Assembly (NCBI RefSeq): GCF_002257695.2
Contig: NZ_CP155571.1
Reading direction: 5' to 3' (one strand)
DNA length: 64,000 bases
From: Sporomusa acidovorans
GTDB taxonomy: Bacteria > Bacillota > Negativicutes > Sporomusales > Sporomusaceae
Shown: piece by piece, positions 16,674 to 24,665 of the stretch
How positions within the stretch are numbered: position 1 is the first letter of the stretch
Layout: the number at the start of each line of letters is the position of its first letter
The notes under the pieces: model-generated
Seen by the model: only the letters and a program-made list of their open reading frames with translations
The model's database searches: none
Told to the model about the DNA's origin: nothing
Made by a program: the position numbers and the translations under genes

Positions 16674-17546
16674 ATGCCTGATTTCAAAGTACCGACGCTC
16701 TGTCCGTCCTTACCGGTAAAAGATTTTTTACGCCGTCAGGCCGGTTTGTCACTAACACGGTGGCGCAAAATCAAAAATGGCGGAAGCTTGTTGATTAATG
16801 ATCGCCCAGCAGCTGCCAACGACTTAGTTTATCCGGGTGACATCATTACCGCAACCTGGCCGAATCATTCTTTGCTTCCTCCTGAAGACCTGCCACTTTC
16901 AATTTTGTATGAGGATGAGTGGTTGCTGGCAGTTGACAAACCGGCAGGTATGCTGGTTCATCCTGCAACCACTCAGTTAACCGGTACTTTAGGCAATGCC
17001 GTCATGCATTATTATCATATACAAAACAATACCTACGGATTTCACCCGGTTAACCGATTAGACCGCAACACATCAGGTCTGGTACTGATTGCCAAGCGGC
17101 CTGATATTCAGCATATACTAAATCAAAATCAACAGCAAATTAGCAAACAGTATTTGGCGCTCACTGCAAAGATACCCAACCCACCGCAGGGTATAATTAC
17201 TGCGCCTATTGGCCGGAAGCCAGGAAGTATTATTGAACGTGCCGTTTGTCCTGACGGACAACAAGCTATTACCCGGTATAACGTGCTTGCCACTTTTGAC
17301 AGCGCCTGTTTGCTTAAAATTATGCTGGAAACCGGACGTACTCATCAAATAAGGGTTCACTTAAGTTATATCGGTTGTCCTTTATTGGGAGATGATTTGT
17401 ACGGCGGCCCGGTTAATTTAATTCACCGCCAAGCTTTACATGCAGCCAAATTGAGCTTGCTTCATCCGGTTACCAAACAACCATTTTGCATCGTAAGCCC
17501 TTTGCCGGCCGATCTTACCCATTTAATAACCCAACTTGGCGGGTAG
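16674..17546 (+). CDS. RluA-family pseudouridine synthase
   Basis: A 290-residue RNA-modifying enzyme converting uridine to pseudouridine in rRNA or tRNA. The N-terminal part has an S4-like segment (RRQAGLSLTRWRKIKNGG); the catalytic domain shows VDKPAGMLVHP and HPVNRLDRNTSG, with the catalytic Asp in RLDRNTSG, then the RTHQIRVH motif. The specific target (RluD-, RluC- or YlyB-like) cannot be determined. I chose the ATG at 16674, which has AAGGAG five bases upstream, instead of an upstream in-frame start at 16584 that would add an unrelated hydrophobic extension. Confidence 0.88.
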   Translation: MPDFKVPTLCPSLPVKDFLRRQAGLSLTRWRKIKNGGSLLINDRPAAANDLVYPGDIITATWPNHSLLPPEDLPLSILYEDEWLLAVDKPAGMLVHPATTQLTGTLGNAVMHYYHIQNNTYGFHPVNRLDRNTSGLVLIAKRPDIQHILNQNQQQISKQYLALTAKIPNPPQGIITAPIGRKPGSIIERAVCPDGQQAITRYNVLATFDSACLLKIMLETGRTHQIRVHLSYIGCPLLGDDLYGGPVNLIHRQALHAAKLSLLHPVTKQPFCIVSPLPADLTHLITQLGG

Positions 17547-17625
17547 ATTATAAATATGGTATAATGAATTGGAAATGTGCTATAATAATTTTTCCGGTTT
17601 ATGGAAAAATATAGGAGGGATACCC

Positions 17626-18555
17626 TTGCCATTAGTCACTTCGAAAGAGATGTTCAAAAAAGCCTATGAGGGCCAGTATGCTGTAGGTGCGTTTAATGTC
17701 AACAATATGGAGATCATTCAGGGCATTGTTGACGCCGCCAAAGAGGAACAGGCTCCGCTCATTCTTCAGGTATCGGCCGGCGCCCGCAAATATGCTAAAC
17801 ACGTCTATCTGATCAAACTGGTGGAAGCTGCTTTGGAAGATTCCGGCTTACCTATTTGCTTACATCTGGATCACGGTGAAGATTTCGATATTTGCAAATC
17901 CTGTATTGACGGCGGATTTTCTTCCGTTATGATTGACGGTTCCAAACTACCGTTTGAAGAAAATATTGCACTAACTAAAAAAGTCGTAGACTATGCCCAT
18001 GAGCGCAATGTTGTCGTCGAAGCGGAACTTGGCCGTCTGGCCGGTGTTGAGGATGCGGTTAAAGTCAACGCCAAAGACGCTACATATACAGATCCCGATC
18101 AGGCCGTAGAATTTGTTGAACGCACGGGAGTCGACTCCCTGGCTATTGCCATTGGAACAAGTCATGGTGCATATAAATTTAAGGGCGAATGCAAACTTGA
18201 CTTTGACCGTCTTGAAACCATCTCCAAACTTCTTCCCAACTTCCCGCTGGTACTCCATGGCGCTTCCACCGTATTGCCTGAATTTGTTGAAAAATGCAAT
18301 AATTTCGGTGGACAAATCAAAGGCGCGCAAGGAGTACCGGAAGATATGCTGCTGAAAGCCGGAAAATTAGGCGTTTGTAAGATTAATATTGATACTGATC
18401 TCCGGCTGGCCATGACCGCTTCTATCAGAGAACATCTCGCCAAAAATCCATCCGACTTTGACCCGCGCCAATACCTCAAACCAGCCCGTGCCGCCATCAA
18501 GAGCATGGTGCAGCATAAGATTCGTAATGTCTTAAACTGCAGCGGCCGTTTATAA
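17626..18555 (+). CDS. fba: Class II fructose-bisphosphate aldolase
   Basis: Zinc-dependent aldolase of glycolysis and gluconeogenesis, 309 residues. Family marks include VGAFNVNNMEII at the N-terminus, HLDHGED with zinc/catalytic residues, SVMIDGSKLPFEEN, the zinc-binding histidine in GTSHGAYKF and LVLHGAST, and KINIDTDLR. The start is TTG at 17626 (read MPLVTSKEMF), because GGAGGG lies six bases upstream; a longer in-frame reading from 17569 begins in the promoter region, where TATAAT-like boxes are seen at about 17559 and 17581. Gluconeogenic pckA is elsewhere in the window. Confidence 0.93.
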   Translation: MPLVTSKEMFKKAYEGQYAVGAFNVNNMEIIQGIVDAAKEEQAPLILQVSAGARKYAKHVYLIKLVEAALEDSGLPICLHLDHGEDFDICKSCIDGGFSSVMIDGSKLPFEENIALTKKVVDYAHERNVVVEAELGRLAGVEDAVKVNAKDATYTDPDQAVEFVERTGVDSLAIAIGTSHGAYKFKGECKLDFDRLETISKLLPNFPLVLHGASTVLPEFVEKCNNFGGQIKGAQGVPEDMLLKAGKLGVCKINIDTDLRLAMTASIREHLAKNPSDFDPRQYLKPARAAIKSMVQHKIRNVLNCSGRL

Positions 18556-18625
18556 AAAAACCAGCATATTATTCTATAAATCGGAAAAGGTATTACTAAT
18601 TCCATTTATAGAAAGGAGTTTTGTA

Positions 18626-18757
18626 ATGTCCGCTGATACTATCAATTTTGCCGCACTATCGGCCGAAGAACTTGATACTATCAAAAAATTTGAAAGAGAA
18701 TTTGCCACCAAACATGGCAATACCATTTTTTTATTAGCATTTAACCAGGATAAATAA
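18626..18757 (+). CDS. Conserved-looking 43-residue small protein
   Basis: A short ORF with a strong ribosome site (GAAAGGAG) and its own terminator. The product starts MSADTINFAALSAEELD, forms one amphipathic helix (EELDTIKKFEREFATKHG) and ends with a hydrophobic strand and FNQDK. I think similar very short proteins occur in related Firmicutes but I cannot name a family. It lies 70 bases after fba on the same strand and may share its transcript. Confidence 0.5.
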   Translation: MSADTINFAALSAEELDTIKKFEREFATKHGNTIFLLAFNQDK

Positions 18758-18796
18758 AGAAACACGGCTTGTGCCTCGGCCAAGCCGTGTTTCTTT
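18756..18796 (+). terminator. Strong intrinsic terminator
   Basis: A 16-bp stem (AAAGAAACACGGCTTG and complement) with a nine-base loop, followed by TATTTTTG. It ends the fba/small-protein unit and, read on the other strand, is near the end of the SIR2-like gene. Confidence 0.88.
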
Positions 18797-18851
18797 ATTT
18801 TTGTATTCTGGGTGGGCATAGAAATTGTTCATAGATGAACTATTCTGAGGG

Positions 18852-19910
18852 CTAAATAAAATCTTCCGGGCAATTGCAGAAATCTTCAAAACTACTATTG
18901 GTAAAGCAAATACCGCTTCCTAAAAACCGGGAATACCGTTCTTCTTCTTCCTTCATTTTTTCTGCTTTTTTACCCGGATAATTATTAATCACAGTAATAC
19001 GCAATGGTTCAGTACGGTTAGTTTGAATACGTTTTATTAGATACTTTATATGCATATCGGCATCTGGAAACGAATAGCCACAGAAAATAAGGTGCCTAAT
19101 TTCACTAAGGCTTATTTCTGCTTGGTGCCAAACCAAAGTTAAAAAATTATTTGACATATCTTTAAAAAATGTCGGTGGCACAATCACAGGCGATTTAATA
19201 GTTTGACATACATCACATTTAGCCTGCGAAGGGTCTGTTAACAGTTTAAGAATTCCCTGACGATCTGTAATCAATTGTAGTAAGTTACAGGTCGGGCAAT
19301 ATGACCAATTCAATGAACCATGAACTTTGTAAAGCTTAACAACCGGCTTGTTGCTTTTAGCTGCGGACCCAATTGAATAGTTAGTAAACTCCACGCCGTA
19401 ATCGACTATAATGTCATCTTTGGCAGCTAAAGCCCGGTCAAGCAAAACATCATAATTTGTTGAGATAAAGATAATATCCTGCAGGTATCCAAGCTCAGCT
19501 AAGCGGTTAGTCATAACCCTGTGAAGCCCTTTTACTTCCGAGGTTTTGTCTTCCAGTACCTCAGCCATAAGCAGTATTAGATACTGTCTAACATAACCTA
19601 TCCTGTTTGAGCCCTGCATAAGATTTTCCAAGTCAAAATCCTTAAAACATTGTCTTTTTCGAATTGCTAAATCCAAAATGCCAATAGCCTCTTCAAAGGT
19701 TGGAAAGCAAATTGCATTTAAGTCGTCCTGAAGCACGTCAATAAAAAAAAGTTGCCTAAAATAAGCTTGTAACTCACTCACTTGTTTATAATTACTATAA
19801 TTATGTTTGACCCGGAGTGTTTTGAAGTATTTTTCGAAAAGCCGGCTTTGTACAGGTGCACCTTCAGCCGCAGAAGCACCGCCGCCTAAAAAAATTGCTG
19901 TCTTTTCCAT
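18852..19910 (-). CDS. SIR2-like (sirtuin-fold) protein with zinc ribbon
   Basis: A 352-residue protein of the SIR2 superfamily (NAD-dependent deacylases or NAD hydrolases). Visible marks: the N-terminal nucleotide loop LGGGASAAEG, ISTNYDVLLDRAL (the TNYD signature), KVHGSLNW containing the catalytic-type histidine, a zinc ribbon with CPTC and CDVC about 25 residues apart, and FCGYSFPDADMH, which corresponds to the C-terminal NAD contact. No membrane segment. The ribosome site is weak. It lies 68 bases downstream of the FtsH-like gene on the same strand. Related SIR2-like proteins include antiviral NADases; nothing else here proves a defence role. Confidence 0.75.
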   Translation of the reverse strand: MEKTAIFLGGGASAAEGAPVQSRLFEKYFKTLRVKHNYSNYKQVSELQAYFRQLFFIDVLQDDLNAICFPTFEEAIGILDLAIRKRQCFKDFDLENLMQGSNRIGYVRQYLILLMAEVLEDKTSEVKGLHRVMTNRLAELGYLQDIIFISTNYDVLLDRALAAKDDIIVDYGVEFTNYSIGSAAKSNKPVVKLYKVHGSLNWSYCPTCNLLQLITDRQGILKLLTDPSQAKCDVCQTIKSPVIVPPTFFKDMSNNFLTLVWHQAEISLSEIRHLIFCGYSFPDADMHIKYLIKRIQTNRTEPLRITVINNYPGKKAEKMKEEEERYSRFLGSGICFTNSSFEDFCNCPEDFI

Positions 19911-19978
19911 ATAGAATTTTATTTTAACCGCTCTGCGCTAGAGTATGCATGCAAGTTCACCCAGCAAAGCTGGGTAAA

Positions 19979-21466
19979 CTAAGAAGCTTGCTTAACGCCA
20001 TTTAGTATAGTTTGGAATTCAGAGCCGGCAATACACTCTTTTGTCAATAAACTATCTACTATCTGAGTAAATGCTGCCTGGTTAGCCGAAAGTACATTTG
20101 TCACCAGGCTTTCAACTTCTTTAAATATACCAGTAATCGTATTGTGCAACAGTTCTTTTGGTATATCGTCGGGTGACACAATTCCAAGCTCGGACATACC
20201 GCCAAAAATTATCTGCTTAGCCATACTGACGGCCTGTTTAAAATCACTGGCAGCACCGGTACTACGAGCACCAAGAAAAATATCTTCGGCAATGGCCCCC
20301 GCAATAGCCACAGCAATTTTTCCTTTAATATAATCAAGCGTATACAAGTACATGTCTTCCTGCTGCGTCTGCCGGACATAACCTAGTGCATTTCCACGCG
20401 GCACCACAGTAACACTGGCCACCGACCCCGGTTGAATGTACTCACTTAAAAGCGCATGACCTGTTTCATGGATCGCAATACGCCTTTTTTCCACTGTGGT
20501 TGGAATTTTGTCAAGTTTCTCTCCCATGATTACCTTTTCCACTGCACTACGCAAATGCTGCACAGTAATTACTCTGGAATTTTCTCTGAATGCAAGAATT
20601 GCTGCTTCATTCGCCACACTTTCCAAATGCGCACCAGAAAATCCAAATGTATCATTAGCAACATCCGCTAATGATACTTCTTCTGCTAATGGTTTGTTCC
20701 GGGTGTGAAGTTCAAGAATCTTAATTCGCCCCAGCTTATCAGGCAAATCAACCTTAACCTGCCGATCAAAACGTCCTGGTCGTAACAGAGCCGAATCAAG
20801 AATATCAAGCCTATTCGTTGCTCCAATCACCAAAATGCGAACGTCATCATTTTCAGACATTCCATCCATCTGAACCAGAAGCTCGTTTAATGTTTGATCG
20901 TATTCCATATGGCCCGCATTTTGCCCCCGTTTACCGCCAAGCACTTCAATCTCATCAATAAAAATGACCGCACTTTTCTTTTTATTTCGTTTGGCCATAT
21001 CACGAGCCTGTTTAAACAACTGACGCACACGACGGGCTCCAACCCCAACATACATTTCCACAAATTCTGATCCGCTGGCAGCTAAAAACTCCGATCCGGT
21101 AAAACAAGCCGCCGCTTTTGCTAATAGAGTTTTGCCCGTACCGGGAGGTCCGTTAAGCAAAATACCTTTAAGGGGGCGAATTCCTAATTTTTTTATGCGC
21201 TCAATATCTTTTATAAACTCAAGAGCTTCACGCAATTCTCCTTTGGCTATATCTTGACCGCCAATATCATCAAAGCTAATCAATTCCCTTTTACTATCAT
21301 TGTGGATATGAGTAGCAAAAGATTTCTCACCTGCCCGTTTAGTCTGATACCAAAAGATTATTACCAAACCGGCAAACAGCAACACAGGCAGTAAATCAAT
21401 ACCCTGGAAACCTAAAAAAATGACAATTGCACTCACTATGCCTAAAATTAATTCCAGATAACGCAT
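19979..21466 (-). CDS. FtsH-like membrane AAA+ zinc metalloprotease
   Basis: A 495-residue M41-type protease. Two adjacent N-terminal helices (about residues 3-40) are followed directly by the AAA+ domain: Walker A GPPGTGKTLLAKA near 108, pore loop FVEMYVGVGA, Walker B VIFIDEIE, and second region of homology ATNRLDILDSALLRPGRFDR. The protease domain has HETGH (zinc) near residue 338 and STGAASDFKQA with the third zinc ligand. Unlike ordinary FtsH, it has no extracytoplasmic domain between its helices. The ATG at 21466 directly abuts the stop of the upstream gene, which encodes a separate membrane-anchored extracytoplasmic domain, so the two probably act as one complex. Confidence 0.85.
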   Translation of the reverse strand: MRYLELILGIVSAIVIFLGFQGIDLLPVLLFAGLVIIFWYQTKRAGEKSFATHIHNDSKRELISFDDIGGQDIAKGELREALEFIKDIERIKKLGIRPLKGILLNGPPGTGKTLLAKAAACFTGSEFLAASGSEFVEMYVGVGARRVRQLFKQARDMAKRNKKKSAVIFIDEIEVLGGKRGQNAGHMEYDQTLNELLVQMDGMSENDDVRILVIGATNRLDILDSALLRPGRFDRQVKVDLPDKLGRIKILELHTRNKPLAEEVSLADVANDTFGFSGAHLESVANEAAILAFRENSRVITVQHLRSAVEKVIMGEKLDKIPTTVEKRRIAIHETGHALLSEYIQPGSVASVTVVPRGNALGYVRQTQQEDMYLYTLDYIKGKIAVAIAGAIAEDIFLGARSTGAASDFKQAVSMAKQIIFGGMSELGIVSPDDIPKELLHNTITGIFKEVESLVTNVLSANQAAFTQIVDSLLTKECIAGSEFQTILNGVKQAS

Positions 21467-22006
21467 TTATTTTCCCCCCTGACCATTGTTATTGCGGGGA
21501 ATAATCATGTACATTGCCGCATTCCCTTTCACCAATTGCAAATAGATGTTATCCGCGTCAATATATATTTTTTCGGTCACACCGTCATTGTTAGCCTTAA
21601 TTCCAACACTTTCAGCCATGGATGCAAAATTACCCGTAAAAATAGCTTCCTGAATATAATACTGAATTTGATAATAAAACTCTTCCAGTTCCGGCGTACG
21701 GTTATCCTGAATAACAATATCATATTTCTTACCATTATCCATCTGTTTTAAGCCATCAACGATTTCACTGTATAATGTCTGCAAATTAGAGACATGATTA
21801 AGCTTTACATATATTTTGATTTTTTCGTTATTGTTACTTTGCTGTCCAACAGTAACGCTTTCCACTCCGTTCACATTTTGAAACATTTTACTAATCGGAT
21901 TAGTTACCGCATATTTATTCCATAAAAATTGTCCGCTAAACAAAACAATAAGGGTAAGCACCAATGCCACACCACCAACAACCCAATTCACTTCTTTTTT
22001 AGGCAT
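21467..22006 (-). CDS. Membrane-anchored partner of the FtsH-like protease (unknown)
   Basis: A 179-residue protein: short cytosolic N-terminus (MPKKEVN), one transmembrane helix (about 9-30), then a soluble extracytoplasmic domain of about 140 residues with mixed alpha/beta character and an Asn/Gly-rich tail. Not recognised. Ribosome site GAGGGGGC precedes the ATG. The stop is immediately followed by the start of the FtsH-like gene, indicating translational coupling. I infer that it supplies the extracytoplasmic module that the FtsH-like protein lacks. Confidence 0.65.
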   Translation of the reverse strand: MPKKEVNWVVGGVALVLTLIVLFSGQFLWNKYAVTNPISKMFQNVNGVESVTVGQQSNNNEKIKIYVKLNHVSNLQTLYSEIVDGLKQMDNGKKYDIVIQDNRTPELEEFYYQIQYYIQEAIFTGNFASMAESVGIKANNDGVTEKIYIDADNIYLQLVKGNAAMYMIIPRNNNGQGGK

Positions 22007-22190
22007 GCCTTAATGCCCCCTCTCTTTAATATATCTCTTTTTTATATCATTGCAATACTATTTGCGGATAACATTATATCATATTATAACAGAATATTAT
22101 ACTGTAAAAAATAGGTTTGGAAGGAGTATGCCTAGGTATACCCTGCTGCTCCTATTTTGGGCGGTCAACAATGATTTTTTTCTAAAGTCA

Positions 22191-22227
22191 AAAAAGTCCT
22201 TGCTCATTCAACAAGCAAGGACTTTTT
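22191..22227. terminator. Terminator after the tRNA-Gly-like gene
   Basis: A 14-bp stem AAAAAGTCCTTGCT / AGCAAGGACTTTTT with T-runs on both strands, 18 bases beyond the tRNA 3' end. Confidence 0.85.
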
Positions 22228-22244
22228 ACATTGCATTCATTTTT

Positions 22245-22319
22245 TGGAGCGAAAAACGAGATTCGAACTCGCGACCCTCGCCTTGGCAAGGCGATGCTCT
22301 ACCACTGAGCTATCACCGG
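22245..22319 (-). tRNA. tRNA-Gly (GCC), acceptor stem mismatched; possible tRNA pseudogene
   Basis: D arm, anticodon arm with GCC in the loop CTTGCCAAG, T arm (TTCGAAT loop) and an encoded CCA end are all recognisable. The acceptor stem, however, pairs badly: the 5' strand CCGGTGA against 3' TTTTCGC gives mismatches at 1:72 and 5:68 and several wobbles, whereas GCGAAAA would be expected. The 5' end therefore seems to have been replaced. It has its own terminator. Confidence 0.7.
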
Positions 22320-22502
22320 TACAAAATCCCACTCGAAATCCCCTACAGTTTAATCCCCAAAGCCTTTACTTTACACTATGTAAGAAGGTCACGAAGCAAT
22401 TAAATTGATAAAAAGACAAAGGAATCTGTCTCGACAAATGTCAGCATTTTGACATCTGGAGACAGCTATCTCTTCATTACATTAGTTAATTTTTTACGAA
22501 GC

Positions 22503-23042
22503 TCATTTTTTAATTAAATATAGTTCATTATCTTCTATATTGAAAAATAGGGGGGCAACTAAAATTTTCGGATATCTTGCTTTTAATCGTACAGCCTCAC
22601 TAATAACGAAATCTATTTCATTTCCAAGCTCATACATCGGCGCAAAATTCATAAAATGTTCCTCTGCAGCTTTCTCGTTCCAGCCTGCGTTTTCAACTAA
22701 ACCTTTAATGAATCTTTCTTTCTTGGAATATAAGTTTACCATGCCACAATTATTATGACCTAATAAGGCTATCGCCTTTACCCCCCCCAGAGCAACGCAA
22801 TATGATACTTTAAACTCACTATAACGTAAATTACCCCCACCGCTGCGCAGTATATAGGCGAAATTTTCAGGAATGCGAAGATTTTTTCGGTAATCCATAC
22901 ACATTCCTATCAAAACTTGAGCTTTCGAATATGAGTCATGGGAGCTACGAAGATTATGATATTCAACAAGTTTTCCAATCGGGGTTTCTCTATACTCGGG
23001 AAAGATATCTTCCTTGGTGGATACACGAATTAATCTATCCAT
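22503..23042 (-). CDS. Beta-carbonic anhydrase-like protein
   Basis: A 179-residue protein of the beta-carbonic anhydrase fold (CO2/bicarbonate interconversion, zinc-dependent). The zinc and catalytic signature is present: CMDYR (Cys and the Asp-Arg dyad, about residue 48-52) and GHNNCG (His-x2-Cys, about residue 98-103). It is shorter and more divergent than the classical enzymes, so the activity is not certain. I use the ATG at 23042 because AAAGGA overlaps the earlier ATG at 23051. Its upstream sequence overlaps a fragment resembling the end of LarC. Confidence 0.75.
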   Translation of the reverse strand: MDRLIRVSTKEDIFPEYRETPIGKLVEYHNLRSSHDSYSKAQVLIGMCMDYRKNLRIPENFAYILRSGGGNLRYSEFKVSYCVALGGVKAIALLGHNNCGMVNLYSKKERFIKGLVENAGWNEKAAEEHFMNFAPMYELGNEIDFVISEAVRLKARYPKILVAPLFFNIEDNELYLIKK

Positions 23043-23047
23043 TATGC

Positions 23048-23200
23048 TCATTCCTTTCCAATCAATCCGAGTTCACTTTCGTTTCTAATTCCAAATTGTT
23101 GGTAAGCAGTGCATTTAATATTATCGTAAACTTCTTTAAGTGGTATCTCGTACTCTTCAGCTATTCTACGGCAATCCTCATATTTGAGTAAGCTTTTCAC
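23048..23200 (-). pseudogene. Fragment resembling the C-terminus of LarC (nickel-pincer cofactor synthesis)
   Basis: A 50-codon open stretch ending at TGA 23048-23050 reads KSLLKYEDCRRIAEEYEIPL and then KEVYDN, the typical C-terminal pattern of LarC/DUF111 proteins as I remember it. Nothing of the other 350 residues of LarC is present; an in-frame stop lies just upstream. I take it as a remnant left by a deletion. It could alternatively be a small independent gene starting with GTG at 23200. Confidence 0.45.
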
Positions 23201-23281
23201 AAATGGTTAACAACTTCTGGTAGCGTACTATTACTAATGACCAATGTGACAAGTCGTAAGTCCAGTGTTCTTCTTTTAGGA

Positions 23282-23312
23282 AGTAGCGGGCGACAATCGC
23301 CACCCGCTACTT
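23282..23312 (-). terminator. Hairpin after the BenE-type transporter gene
   Basis: Stem AGTAGCGGG...CCCGCTACT with an inner pair, 28 bases after the transporter stop; the T-run is poor. Confidence 0.6.
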
Positions 23313-23340
23313 ATTGCTATTAGATTATTACTTAATAGAC

Positions 23341-24600
23341 TTATTTTGCTGTTTCGAGCAGTTTTCCATTCTCTGTCTTATTAAGTTTAAAATCTTCTCT
23401 TTCAACGATGAGAGAGGTCAGGAGACCAAGAATGATTGCCCATAAAGGAGCACCAATATTTAAAATGGAGAGATTGGTAACCGCAACAAAGAAAGCCACT
23501 AAAGCGCCCGTTCTGAATCTACCGGCAAAAGCTCCTTGAAAAGCACTTTTGAAGACTTCAAACATAGCTAATCCTGCTAAAACAGCCGTAAATTCTTTAG
23601 GAACCATCTTCACCGATTCAACAATAATCTTTGCCAACAAAGCAAAACTTACCCAAAAAACCCCTTCTGCAAACGCCGCGATAAAGCGATGTTCTTTCTT
23701 TTCACCTGCAGAAGGACCAGCACAAATCGCTGTACTCGGACCTGCAGTTACAGCCGGATGAGCTCCAAATAAAGAGTTAATAAACGTACCGATAGCCGGA
23801 ACTAGATACATGGCATTGATCGGTACTTTATAATTGGCTGCCATAAGAACCCCAACAGCCTGAATGTTCTGAACGCCAATGACCAGGAAGAAGAGAGGAA
23901 AACTAATATCTAAAATTGCCCGTAAGGAAAATGTCGGCAGGGCTAAAACCGGTTTAGAGATTTCAAAGGAGAGGGGAACGGGAGTGATCAGATTAGAGGC
24001 GGCTAATGCAACTATCCCAACAATAATCGCTACAATAATCGGGGGGACCTTTTTTGCGAAACTTTTAAAAGCCATTATACCAAAAAACGATATTACCATA
24101 AAACCGTAAACTTGAGGCATTTTAATAGCAGCTGTAAACATACCTATACCGAAGCTTAACAATACACCGCCAACCATACCCAACATAACAGGTACTGGAA
24201 TGTGCTCCACGAATTTCTTCATTAAACCGGAAATTGTAAGAATTAACGTGACCACACCTACAACAATATAGGCACCTACAGCCTCACTCAGTGTAAAATT
24301 CGGCAGTATTTTAGCAAGCATGACGGCCCCTGGAATAGTAAACGCTGTAACAACTGGTAACCGGTAACGCAAAGACATAAATATTGTTGCTAATCCACCG
24401 ATAAGATAAATACCCAGGAGCCAAGAGACAGCTTGGGCATCTGTCAAATTACCCGAATTAGCAGCGTTAAATACAATCATACCTGGGCCCATAGTACTAA
24501 AGAGGGTAGCTACTAAACCTGTGGCAATTGCACCTAAATTTTTGTTTTTCCATAAGATTCCAAGACTCTCACTTATGCTATATCCCTTTTCAATAATCAT
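23341..24600 (-). CDS. BenE-family (benzoate/H+ symporter-like) transporter
   Basis: A 419-residue polytopic membrane protein with about 12 hydrophobic helices. The sequence matches the BenE/nucleobase-ascorbate transporter superfamily: VTAFTIPGAVMLA in the first repeat and the PAVTAGPSTAICAGPSAG helix-breaking motif with EKKEHRF loop in the second. Known members import benzoate or other aromatic/organic acids with protons. It is the last gene of the catabolic cluster on the minus strand, so I infer uptake of the cluster's unknown substrate. AAAGGAG precedes the ATG; a hairpin follows the stop. Confidence 0.82.
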   Translation of the reverse strand: MIIEKGYSISESLGILWKNKNLGAIATGLVATLFSTMGPGMIVFNAANSGNLTDAQAVSWLLGIYLIGGLATIFMSLRYRLPVVTAFTIPGAVMLAKILPNFTLSEAVGAYIVVGVVTLILTISGLMKKFVEHIPVPVMLGMVGGVLLSFGIGMFTAAIKMPQVYGFMVISFFGIMAFKSFAKKVPPIIVAIIVGIVALAASNLITPVPLSFEISKPVLALPTFSLRAILDISFPLFFLVIGVQNIQAVGVLMAANYKVPINAMYLVPAIGTFINSLFGAHPAVTAGPSTAICAGPSAGEKKEHRFIAAFAEGVFWVSFALLAKIIVESVKMVPKEFTAVLAGLAMFEVFKSAFQGAFAGRFRTGALVAFFVAVTNLSILNIGAPLWAIILGLLTSLIVEREDFKLNKTENGKLLETAK

Positions 24601-24665
24601 AAACTTTTCTCCTTTTGTGCATATCTTAAAAAATCTCCTGCTTCTAGGTGAGTTCCAGCCAAGCC

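Noticed and set aside
18852..22006. A definite anti-phage defence island
   Set aside because: Only one SIR2-like protein hints at defence; there is no known system layout, integrase or other defence gene nearby. Kept as a possibility only.
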